NCBI GenBank assembly: GCA_001600635.1
Contig: BCKL01000011.1
Span: forward strand, 497,383 to 561,382
DNA length: 64,000 nucleotides
Direction: 5' to 3'
Origin: Leucosporidium creatinivorum
Taxonomy: Eukaryota > Basidiomycota > Microbotryomycetes > Leucosporidiales > Leucosporidiaceae
The translations under genes and the position numbers were made by a program. Every line of letters starts with the position of its first letter. Within the stretch, counting starts at the first letter, position 1. Of the stretch, positions 11,290-21,137 are shown one piece after another. The notes under the pieces were generated by a model. It did not search any database, was not told the DNA's origin, and worked only from the letters and a program-made list of their open reading frames with translations.

Positions 11290-11928
11290 ATCACCTTACA
11301 TTTCTTTCACGCGGGGAGGAGGACAACACTTCATGACCATCCCTAACACCCTTCCTCTCGGCCGAATACCTTCCTTTGACCTGCTAAGCCAGCTCGGCGC
11401 CCCTTCATCAGGGTGTGCCGGCGCTGTTGTACTTTCTAGTGGTTGGGGGTTGTTTGTGCCGGAGATTTGGGGATGTCGGGCTGCAAATTGATGGGTTGAT
11501 CCATATCTGCACTTGGCTGCGACTTTGAGAGATACGCCAGCCCAGAGAGTTCGGCAAAGCTTGAGCGAGAAAGAAGAGCGGCGAGCTTCTCGCCGCGGAA
11601 GACGAGCGATGACTACTTCCAAGAAGGTTCTCTTCCTGCTGGCCTACGGCGTCCGCCGCCGTTGCTCCGCGCGCCCCAGCTCTCGAGACTCGCTTCTTCT
11701 CTCCCTCTCGGCGGACAAACGGCAAACGCTAAGGGAAAGGTGAATTCGTGCAGCAGCGTTCAATCGTCGAGAGGAGTACAAAGACGGCGGAGAGAAGAAC
11801 AGCGTCTTCAGGCGAAGGGATGAGTAGGTATAATGCGGGCGAGATAACTGAGTGGGGAGGGGGAAGACTCGGAGGTAGGGGCTGAGCGTCTAAGGCTCTT
11901 TTATCGTTGATGATGGGGGTAGAGCGAT
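11290..11928. other. Convergent intergenic region RPL31 / TUF1
   Basis: Both flanking genes end here, so the stretch should hold two 3' UTRs. Short open frames exist on both strands without domains or splice logic. Nothing else is recognised. Confidence 0.5.
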
Positions 11929-13955
11929 TTACTTCTTGGCGGCGGGAGCGTCGAGGAGGGCGGTGACGATTCCGGTTCCGACTGGGAGTGTGTAGCGAGA
12001 GGGAGAGGTCAGCTCGGCGCGGATGGAGGAGCGGAGGGAAAGCCAATAACGCACCAGTCTTTCCACCCTCACGAAGGGTGAACCTGGATCCAACCTCGAG
12101 AGCAATCTCGTGAACGAGCTCTCCGTGCACCTCGACGTTGTCTCCGGGCATGACCATCTTCTCATCAATGCCCTCAGTCTCGGGAGGGAAGGTAAGGCCG
12201 ACGGTGACATCCGAAGTACGGATGAACAACTGTGGTCGGTAGTTGTTCATGAAGGGGGTGTATCGTCCTCCCTCCTCCTTGGTGAGGACGTAGAGCGACG
12301 CCGAGAACTTGCGGGTGGGCTTGACCGAGCCGGGGAAGGCGAGGACCATGCCGCGCTTGATTTGCTCGCGCTTGACTCCTCGGAGGAGGGCGCCCATGTT
12401 GTCTCCGGCCTCTCCACGCTCGAGCTCCTTGTGGAACATCTCGATACCTGTTGAGAGGACGGGAATGGTCAGCTTTGCAGGTGAGATCGGGAAAGAGCTA
12501 ACGTACCGGTGAGGGTAGTCTTGAACGACTGTCCCATGCCGACAATCTCAATTTCGTTTCCCTTAAGGATAGTTCCACGCTCCACACGTCCGGTAACGAC
12601 GGTTCCACGACCCTGGATCGAGAAGACGTCCTCGACGGGCATCAAGAAGGGCTTCTCGAGGTCACGAGGGGGCTGGTCGAGCCACGAGTCGACGGAAGCC
12701 ATAAGCTCGAGGACCGACTCCTTTCCAATCTTGTCATCGCGGTCCTCGAGGGCGGCGAGGGCGGAGCCCTTGACGATGGGGGTTCCCTCGCCATCGAAGC
12801 CGTAGGTGCCGAGGAGGTCGCGCATCTCCATCTCGACGAGCTCGAGCATCTCGGGGTCATCGACCTGGTCGACCTTGTTGATGTAGACGACGAGCTTCTT
12901 GATGCCGACTTGACGGGCGAGGAGAAGGTGCTCGCGGGTCTGGGGCATCTGCCCATCCGAGGCCGAAACGACAATGATACCTCCGTCCCTGTAGAAGTCG
13001 AAAGAGGTCAGCTGTATGCTCGAAAGAGGCTGCAGGCCTCTACAGCAGCTCCTGCTCACATCTGGGCGGCTCCGGTGATCATGTTCTTGATCTGTGGGTG
13101 ATGAATGAGGTAGGTCAGCTCGGTACTGCCGCCAAGAGTATATCGAGCTACAACTCACGTAATCGGCGTGACCGGGGCAGTCGACGTGAGCGTAGTGACG
13201 GTTCCTACGAGGGTGCGAAGGAGAACGAGCAAGCGGTCAGCGCTCGCGCTTCACCTACAGCGCTTCAGATAGCCCGAACAGCTTCAACCTATCCATCAAA
13301 CCCCGCCCAACATGCTAATACAACTCACTTGGTCTCGTACTCGACGTGAGCGGTAGCGATGGTGATTCCGCGAGCCTTCTCCTCGGGCGCCTTGTCAATC
13401 ATGTCGTATCCAAGGACCTTTCCGGATCCAGCAGCCTCGGCAAGAACCTTGGTGATGGCAGCGGTGAGAGTGGTCTTGCCGTGATCGACCTACAGGACCG
13501 TCGAACAGCTCGAATCAGCTCGCGTCCAAAAGTTGGCCCTCCGCTTGCGCTGGCTCGATCTGTGCTGTAAACTTACGTGGCCGATGGTACCAATGTTCAT
13601 GTGAGGAAGAGCACGGGAGAACTTGCCCGAGTCGGTGGCGTAGGCCGCGCGGGGAGCTGTCGAGCATCGAGAGAAGGTGAGCTGGCGGAAGGAGCGAGCA
13701 GCTCTCTCCTGATGGACTTACCAGCGAAGCGAACGGCCTGGGCGACGACGGGGCAGCATGTGGAAGCACGAAGAGTGGCGAAAGCAGCAGGGGCGGGACG
13801 AGCTGCGACCGAGACTGCTCGAAGCGACGGAGGTGAGCTGGGGTGCGCAAGAAGTCGGGCTGGAGCGGGAGCAGAGGGAGCAACTTACTGGAGCGAGCAG
13901 GGGCGGCGACGGAGCGCTTGGCCGAGAGGCGGAGAGCAGTGCGAGTCGAGAGCAT
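11929..13955 (-). CDS. TUF1: Mitochondrial translation elongation factor Tu
   Basis: The start is ATG 13955 ([20 protein letters not shown]), a basic, Ser/Ala-rich leader typical of a mitochondrial targeting peptide. The GTPase core then shows [16 protein letters not shown] (P-loop, split by an intron after GHV), [20 protein letters not shown] (G3), [11 protein letters not shown] (G4) and GSALAALED (G5). Domain 2 shows [18 protein letters not shown] and domain 3 shows [19 protein letters not shown] and [14 protein letters not shown]. The C-terminus is [12 protein letters not shown]. The bacterial-type domain-3 residues and the leader separate it from cytosolic eEF1A. It delivers aminoacyl-tRNA to the mitoribosome. 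At least eight short introns are visible. The last 3' exon begins near [10 protein letters not shown]. Confidence 0.95.
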
Positions 13956-14430
13956 CCTACAAGAGACTGACGAGAGAGTTGAGGAGGAGGAGAAGCAGTG
14001 AGCGAGTGCCAGCTTCGCGGCATCGAAATTCCAAGTTGGGCGAGCGAACGTCGTTGCTCTTGCTATAAAACTCTTGCCGTGCCCAGCTACAGCTCGGGCG
14101 ACCAGTATATACTTGGATACTCCCTCGCCACTTCGAAATGCGCCCCAGCAGCGCCGAACGTTCAACTCCGAAGCTCAGCTCGGCGGCGGCGACCCTTGGA
14201 GCAGAGATGACCTGTAGGCTTAGCTCTGGGCCAACCTCATACCTCGAATGCAGTCTGGTAGCTGCTATTGACCTGTGGAAGCTTTATCGACCCCTGACGA
14301 GGTGCAGAACGAGCCAAGTCGACACCCCACATCTCTCTTTCTCCTGCCTCTTCCTGCTTGTCTGTTCTCTCGCACTTCCGACGACCTCGAGGAGCTCTTG
14401 AGCTCTCATTGGATAGCAGGACAGCTCTGT
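13956..14430. promoter_or_regulatory. Divergent promoter region TUF1 / acid phosphatase
   Basis: 475 bases between divergent starts. TA-rich patches occur at 14073-14080 (GCTATAAAAC) and 14104-14110 (GTATATACT). Either could serve as a TATA element, but no start site can be assigned. An in-frame ATG at 14275 could extend the phosphatase N-terminus. Confidence 0.35.
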
Positions 14431-16297
14431 ATGCCCTCCAAGACTCGCCGTCGCGCTTCCTGGGCGGCTCGAACGTGCATTGGGCTCTCGCTGCTCCTGG
14501 TGGTCGACAAGGTGACTGCAGGACATGCTCCATCATTCGCTACACATTCAGCTCAATAGTGAGTACTCTTCAAGCTCTAGACGATTATCGCTGACCTCTC
14601 TTGCTCTCAGCTCGCCGTACTTTCCCTCTGCGCCGTATCAAAATCCGCCACCAGGGTGTCATGTCACTCAAGTAGGTGCTTGAGAATCTTTATATAAATC
14701 CAAGCTGATCGCTACGCCGTCAGGTCAACATTCTCCAGCGCCACGGCGCTCGCTACCCGACTCTCGGCGCTGCTCTCGACATGGTAGCCGCGTTGAGCAA
14801 GCTGCAAGGACGAGATAGCTATCCTCCTGAGTTGGAGTTCATAAAGTATTATGAGTACACGCTGGGCGTCGACGATCTACTACCAGTAGGTGCTGTCGAG
14901 TGAGTTCGGCGATTGCTTGGAGATCATTCGCTCGCTCAGTGAAGCTCCCACGCAGGTCCCGTCAAGCCGGAAAGGAAGTCTTCGATCGCTATTGCAGAAG
15001 AGTAAGCGGCAGCGACTGTGGAGAGCCCTTTATCCGAGCATCCGTACGTTCCCATCGCCGAGATCGCTCGCTCCTTCGCTGATTTGCCTCTGCAGCTCTC
15101 GGAACGGTGCGCTTCCTCGCTCGCGGCTACTCGGACTCTTCTCACGCTCGCTTCACCACGCAGTGTTGTTCAGTCTGCCTCAAACTGGTCTCTCGCCTTC
15201 TCGTACGAAGCTCGGACTTCCCCTCCGCCGATTGTCACCATCAGCGAGCGCGTTGGGGCCAAGAACCCGCTCGAGAATGTACACCCAAGCCGTCTGGCCA
15301 TCTTGCCGCATCACTGACCTCCATTCATGCTAACAGCGATGCCCGAACGGTCCACCGAGCCTCAAGGAGCAGCGCGAGTGGCAGCAGCGCTTCGCTCGGC
15401 CTATCATTGCTCGGCTGGACACAATGAACCCGCGCTTTGGCCTCGACGGGCTCGACATCGTCAACTTTGCTCATCTATGCGCGTTTGAGAGCTTAGCATT
15501 GGAGGAGGAGAGTCCGTTCTGTGGGCTGTTTGACGAGAAGGATTGGAAGGCGATTGAGTAAGTGTCGCGCTGAGGGCGCTCAGGGTCGATGGCTGATATC
15601 TGAAGTACTTCAGATACCATGGAGATCTCTCCAAGTACTGGGGATTCGGCCACGGGAATCCTCTAGCTCGTGGACAAGGCGTCGGCTACCTGAATGTGCG
15701 CCGAGGTCGGCTCATCCTCTTAGGCGTTCGCTCACCTCTTGCCTGCAGGAGCTTCTGACTCGCTTGACCGGCGACCGCACATACGTGGAGCATGATACAA
15801 CACAGATCAACCACACCTTAGACTCCGACCCAACTACATTCCCTCTAGACCGCAAGATCTACATCGAGTGAGCGCCGAGCTGACGTCTCGCCTTGCTCGC
15901 TCGCTGACTCTTCGGCAGCTTCTCACACGACAACCTCATCGCACCCGTAGTCTCACTTATTGGTCTTTTCAATGACCCACCACTCAACGCAACACATCCC
16001 GACCCTCACCGTCTCTGGGTCTTCTCCAAGATCGCCCCCTTCGGCGGCCGACTCGTCTTGGAGCGGCTCTCTTGCTCGGCTGGCGAGCACATTCGAATCC
16101 TCGCCAACGACGCAGTGCAGCCATTGGGGTCGTTCTGCGAGGTGAGCCGACTCGTTCGAGTGCGAGAAACTCGCTGACCTTGCCTCTCGCTTTCGCAGGG
16201 CGCGCTCGCGAACGGCCTCTGCCTTCTCTCGAGCTTCGTCGAGGCGTTGCAGAAGGCCACAGCGGTCGGCACAGAAGAGTATAAACGTTGCTTCTGA
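14431..16297 (+). CDS. Histidine acid phosphatase, phytase-like, secreted or membrane-anchored
   Basis: The gene has about nine exons. The N-terminus (MPSKTRRRASWAARTCIGL, then SLLLVV) is a basic plus hydrophobic signal or signal-anchor. After splicing it reads YSPYFPSAPYQNPPPGC, then VNILQRHGARYPTLGAA, which contains the catalytic RHGxRxP motif. Further family landmarks are ERVVQSASNWSLAF, CPNGPPSLKEQ, YWGFGHGNPLARGQGVGYLN and FSHDNLIAPVVSLIGLFND (the HD proton-donor motif). It ends KRCF with TGA at 16295-16297. Family role: hydrolysis of phosphomonoesters such as phytate in the extracellular space. Conserved Cys residues suit a secreted enzyme. Where the family often has PF-RASGS before ERV, this copy reads PFIRASLS if spliced as drawn, so that junction should be treated with care. 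Its tail lies 37 bases from the Pro2 stop on the other strand. Confidence 0.85.
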
Positions 16298-16334
16298 TTT
16301 ACTGAAGGGATGCAACTTGAGCTCCTATACTACA

Positions 16335-17955
16335 TCAGAAGGGAGCGGCGCCGAGAGGAAGGTCAGTGTGAAGATAGGTGCGCTGGCCTGCTCCCGAGCC
16401 GAACTCGGCCGTTCCGTGGCCCTCTGCTCCCGTACTCCGTACTTGGTACTTGTAGATGACAAGCTGCGAAGAGAGAGATGCGAAGGAGATCAGCGACCGA
16501 CTTCAGCAGCGAAAGCTCAGAAAGACTCACCCCTTCGAGCCCAACAGGTCCCCTCGCATGCGTCTTGCCCGTGCTCACTCCAACCTCCGTTCCGAATCCA
16601 TAGCGGAAGCCATCGGCGAATCGTGTGCTAGCGTTCACGTAGACGCCAGCACTGTCGATGCCCCTGCAGAACGCCTTGGCATGCGCATCGTTCTCCGTGA
16701 CAATGCAGTCGGTGTGGTGTGAAGAATGGTTGTTGATGTGCTCCATGGCGTTGGAGAGAGAAGAGACGGCCTTGACGGCGAGGGTGAGCTCGAGGAACTC
16801 GGTGTCGTAGTCCTCGGGCGAGACGGGAACGAGTTGGGATTCGCCGGAGGGGAGGGTGGAGGAGATGGAGGGGGAGGAGGGGAGGGCGGAGAGTGTTGTG
16901 GGACAGCATTTGAGGGTGATGGAGGCGGCGAGGAGGGCGGCCGCGAGCTTGGGCCAGACAGTGGTGAGGAGGGAGTCGTGAATGAGGAGGGTCTCGGCCG
17001 AGTTGCAGGCGGAGGGGTAGGTGGTCTGAAGAGGTAGAGGGGAGTCATTAATCTGCTCAAGGAAGGCCGAGCTCTAGTGACCCTCACCTTTGAATCGAGG
17101 ACAACCTTGATCGCCTTCTGCTCCACCGCGGTCTCGTCAACGTAGACGGCGCAGATTCCATCAGCGTGGCCCATCACCGGGATCCTCGAGTCGTTCTGGA
17201 TACTCTTGACGAGAGCGTTGCTACCACGAGGGATGACGAGGTCGATGTAGCGGTCTTGGGAGAGAAGGGAAGCGATCTCGGAGCGGGACGAGACGGTCTG
17301 GATGTACGCTGGGGGGAGAGCGGTGGTGGCGAGCGCGCGCTGGATGACTTCGGACATGATGTTCTGTGTGTGCAGCGATTCCTTGCCTCCCTTGAGAATG
17401 GCAGCGTTGCCTGCGAGGGGCGAGAGGTCAGCTGTCGCCCTCGGTCGGTCGTAGCGAGCTCTGGACTCACCAGACTTGATGGCGAGGGCAGTGATATTGA
17501 CGATGACCTCGGGACGAGCCTCGAAGATGACGAGCAGCACGCCGATGGGGCAGGTAACGCGGTGCAGTTCGAGTCCGTCGTCGAGCTTCTTGGCGTAGGT
17601 GACCTTGCCGGTCGGATCGTCGAGCGAGTCGACGTCGAGGATACCCTGCAGCATTGAGTCGTACTTGTCGGCCGAGGAGAGGAGATCCAGCCGCTTAAGA
17701 AGGGTGGATGACATCTTGCCCGCGGCGACTTGCTCTTTGGCGGCCTGTAGAACAGCGAGGTCAGCTCATCGCGTGGCAGGGGAGCAGGAGCAGGAAGCTG
17801 ACCTCGATATCAAGAGCGTTCGCCTTCAATATCGCATCCTTGGAGTTGGTGAGCGCCTCCGTGAGCGCGACCAGCGCCTTGTGCCGCTCGCTCGAGTCAA
17901 GCAATTGCGAAGCGTCAAAGCTCTCCTTGGCCGTCTTTGCTACTAGTTCTGCCAT
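16335..17955 (-). CDS. PRO2: Gamma-glutamyl phosphate reductase (glutamate-5-semialdehyde dehydrogenase)
   Basis: Start ATG 17955 (MAELVAKTAKESFDASQLL), stop TGA at 16337-16335. Family landmarks: LHRVTCPIGVLLVIFEARPE, NAAILKGGKESLHTQ, DLVIPRGSNALVKSIQ, MGHADGICAVYVDE, YPSACNSAETLLIH (with the catalytic Cys in PSACN) and VYVNASTRFADGFRYGFG followed by EVGVSTGKTHARGPVGLEG. It catalyses the second step of proline synthesis, NADPH-dependent reduction of glutamyl-5-phosphate. The last intron is spliced after GPVGLEG, giving a tail LVIYKYQVRSTGAEGHGTAE that matches the usual YKY ending. The gene is convergent with the phosphatase gene with almost no spacer, so the 3' UTRs probably overlap. Confidence 0.95.
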
Positions 17956-18110
17956 CGTTGTAGGTGAGATTCGGAGTCGGTAGGCGAGTGTAGCGAAAAG
18001 TGACGAGTTGGCAGGAGGAAGCGAAACCCCCGCTCACCGCGAACTTCGCAACTTGGCTTCGACCGAATCGCTGCTTCTTTTCGCCGCCACTCTCTGCTCA
18101 TCAATCGGCC

Positions 18111-19273
18111 ATGGGACTCTTCTCCTCTAGTACTACGCCCGAGACGCCTCTCCTCAAGCGCCCCGACCCCGTGCTCTCCACCGCGCTCGACCTTCCGCTC
18201 TTCAACAAGCTCAGAGGTGACCAGCAGCGTCTCCCAGTTCATTCGCGCTAGCTCATTCTTATCTCACCAGGCAAGCGCGTGATACTCGCATCAGCTTCTC
18301 CCAGGCGGAGCGAGATCTTGGAGACGTTCGGACTCAAGCCAGAAGTTGTGCCATCCACCTTCCCCGAGACTCTCAGTCACGGCGAGTTCGAGGATGCTGG
18401 ACAGTATTGTGTAGCTACCGGAACAGCCAAGGTGAGCCGTTAATCCCGCTGAGACCCTTGCGCCGAAGCTGACCCTTCGCTGCGATGAGCAGGCCGTCGA
18501 GGTGTACGAGAAGCTGGTGCAGGAGTCGCCCGAGGACCCTCCAGACTTGGTGATTGGAGGTGAGCGAATCGTCGCAGGCTGAGCGGCAACCGTGACAGCT
18601 CGCTCACCTCGCGCCGTCCTCCCTCAGCCGATACCATCGTCGTCTTGCCCCCTCCCTCGCTCGCCATCCTCGAGAAGCCGCGCAACGAAGCCGACCAGAT
18701 GGGAATGCTGCAAGACTACAATGGCTCGACTGTCTCCGTGATTACCGCCGTCACTTTGGGTGAGTCCTGCCCTGCGCCGAGTGTTCACAAAATTGCTCAC
18801 TCCTTGCCGTGCAGTCCAACCCCAGATCGCCATTCCTGGCTACTCGCTCACTAGCCTAGTAACAGAGACTCAGGTGAGCGAGCTTTGGTCTCCAGGACGA
18901 GGCGTTCGAGCTGACGGACAGCCTCTTCTCAGGTCATCTTCGCCGACAACGCACCTGAGGTTCTCCGAGCCTACGTCAAGTGTGGAGAGGGTATCGACCG
19001 GCGAGTAGTGCTGGGTTGGCTGTCTCTGCGCCTCACTAACCCCTCCGTCTCGTAGGGCTGGAGGCTTTGCGATTCAAGGCCGAGGAGGTATGCTCATCAA
19101 GGAGATCAAGGGCGATTACAACAACTGCGTTGGCTTCCCTGGCCAAGTGAGTTTGGCTCTCTTGATGCCGTGGTACTCGTGCTCCTTTGCTGACTCTCAG
19201 TTCGCTGCACTAGGCCTTCTTCAGCTGGCTGGCCGAGCTCACCGAGGAGGGAACCCTGTGCGAGATGGACTGA
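18111..19273 (+). CDS. Maf/ASMTL-type nucleoside triphosphate pyrophosphatase
   Basis: Start ATG 18111, stop TGA 19271-19273, with about seven exons. The hallmark GKRVILASASPRRSEILETF comes right after the first intron. It is followed by SHGEFEDAGQYCVATGTAKA, DLVIGADTIVV, then GSTVSVITAVTLV and RAGGFAIQGRGGMLIKEIKG (family pattern: G-A-G-yaiqg-g--li--i-G). Family role: house-cleaning hydrolysis of non-canonical or excess dTTP/UTP-type nucleotides. It lies between the divergent PRO2 start and SGT1. The N-terminal 35 residues before the motif are not conserved. Splicing at FPGQ joins to AFFSWLAELTEEGTL before the stop. Confidence 0.88.
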
Positions 19274-19571
19274 ACGGGGCGGGAAGCTGTACAGAAGTGC
19301 GAATAGACACTACACTTTCATGTCTGGCGCCAGGAGAACTGATTGCAGCAGGTCGGGAGCATTTGCCAGACGCCTTTAAAGGAGATCGCCGAAGCAGGCT
19401 CCGCCGCGTTCTACAGACGACGAGAGCGGTACAGCGAGCAGCATATATATCCCTGAGCTGCTTTTGATGGTATGCTGCTCACCCCTGAACTATTTGCACG
19501 AGGTCGAACATCGTCGAAGCCGCTCACGCCGCCCTCTCTCTTTCCACACGCTCGCCCGCTCGACCGACACC
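19274..19571. promoter_or_regulatory. Spacer upstream of SGT1, with TATA-like stretch
   Basis: About 298 bases between the Maf stop and the SGT1 start. An ATATATAT run at 19443-19450 lies about 120 bases before the SGT1 ATG and could act as a TATA element. There is not enough room, and no open frame, for a TPR domain upstream of SGT1. Confidence 0.4.
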
Positions 19572-20713
19572 ATGTCCAAGATTCGTCACGAGTGGTGAGC
19601 TCTTCCGGCGACTCTGCACACCTACAGCACCTGCTAACTCGCTCTCCGCGCTCGCTGTAGGTACCAGACAGAGACTGAAGTCGTCCTGAGCGTCTTCATC
19701 CGCAACGTCAAGCCAGAGGACCTCACTGTCGCCCTGCAGGAGCGTTCTGTGAGGCTCTACAATGTTCAGCTACAGCTTAGACCAGTCGCTGACCTCCTGG
19801 CGACACCAGCTCTCTCTCAACATCAAGCTCCCCACCGGTTCGGACGTCGTCTTCGACTTGGACCCCTTGGCGCACCCTATCGACGTGCAGCAGAGCTCGC
19901 ACAGGGTTTTGGCTCCCAAGATTGAGCTCAAGCTCGTCAAGAAGGTGCAGGGCATCAAATGGGGCAAGATTGAGGGAGATGAGGAGGGAGCGGCGGCGGC
20001 TGGAGCTACTATAGGTGAGTGGCATGTTGCGAGCGCGTCTCGAGGCTTTTGTGTAGACGAAATAAGCTCAGAGTGAGAGATTGGAGGGCTTCCGAGGCTG
20101 TGGCGCTGGTTTCGGCTCACTGCTCGGCAGGCAGCCGACTCAGGTGCTCCGAAGGGGCTTCCGAGATGTTTCGCTTGCTCCCGACACTTCACGGCTCCCT
20201 TCTCGACTCCCCATTCTCGCCTGCCCCCCGAGCTGACCTTCCATACCTCCGGTTTCGCTTGACAGGCCCCATCACCGAGAAGACGGATCACTCCTACCCC
20301 TCCTCGTCTAAGAAGCGCACCAACTGGGACGCTCTCGTCAAGTCGAACGCCGAGGAGGAGAAGGCTGCGGCTGAGGCCCACGGCAAGGACCCCAACGCCG
20401 GAGGAGACAAGGCGGTGAACGAGCTGTTCCAAAAACTCTACGCCGACGCTACCGACGAGCAGAGGAGGGCCATGGTGAAGAGCTACCAGGAGAGCAACGG
20501 AACGTCGCTCAGCACCAACTGGGACGAGGTGAAGAAGGTACGCTCCTCTGCATGTCTTCGTCCCTTCGCCGAGGCTGACGATCCCTTCCCACTTCGCAGG
20601 GCAAGGTCGAGACGCACCCTCCCGACGTAAGTCGCTCGGTTCAACTTGGTATGATCAGAGCTAATCTTCTTCGGCTCATACAGTCGATGACGGCCAAGAA
20701 GTGGGGAGCATGA
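19572..20713 (+). CDS. SGT1: Sgt1-like CS + SGS domain co-chaperone, lacking TPR
   Basis: Start ATG 19572 (MSKIRHE, then WYQTETEVVLSVFIRNVKPE). The CS domain continues LTVALQERS, LSLNIKLPTGSDVVFDLDPL, VLAPKIELKLVKKVQGIKWG. After an intron the SGS part reads KKRTNWDALVKSNAEEEKAA, VNELFQKLYADATDEQRRAM, VKSYQESNGTSLSTNWDEV, and the gene ends DSMTAKKWGA. Family role: adaptor linking Hsp90 to SCF ubiquitin ligases and kinetochore assembly. Yeast and plant Sgt1 carry an N-terminal TPR domain, but here the protein starts directly at CS and no TPR-like sequence exists between the Maf stop and this ATG. Short TPR-less forms are known in other eukaryotes. Identity as Sgt1 is firm from the CS-SGS order. 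Confidence 0.9.
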
Positions 20714-21137
20714 AGGCGAATCAGCGCCGAGCTTCGAGTTGAGTCGAGCGGCCAAGGGGGAGATGCGAGGCGCCGTGGATAGGAAGAAGTTTCGGATACG
20801 TGATGGGAGGGAGATTGGGCAGCAGGCTTGAGTACAGCGGCCTCGGCTCGAAACAATACCCTTTCCCTCATACCCCGGAGCTCTCTCCCGAGTCCCGTCC
20901 GAGACCAAGTCTCGCTGGAGCCGTGATTCGCTCGGGAGCAGATAGCGAGACAATGAACAAGCCAAGATCGTTGCTTTTCGAACCTCTACTAGGCATGATT
21001 TTGGGCAATCCTCGCCGGCGTTTCGAAGCGTTTCGACGATCGCCGAACTTCAAACTCGCCTTGGCAGCTCTTTCCTTCTTCCTTCGCCTGCCCTCACCTC
21101 GACACCTCGCATAGCAGAACAGAGCGCATCATTGACG
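20714..21137. other. Intergenic: SGT1 3' flank and Zn2Cys6 gene promoter
   Basis: 424 bases between same-strand genes. No recognised element. Confidence 0.5.

Noticed and set aside
16726-17037. Gly/Glu-rich plus-strand frame
   Set aside because: Antisense to PRO2 exons with standard motifs.
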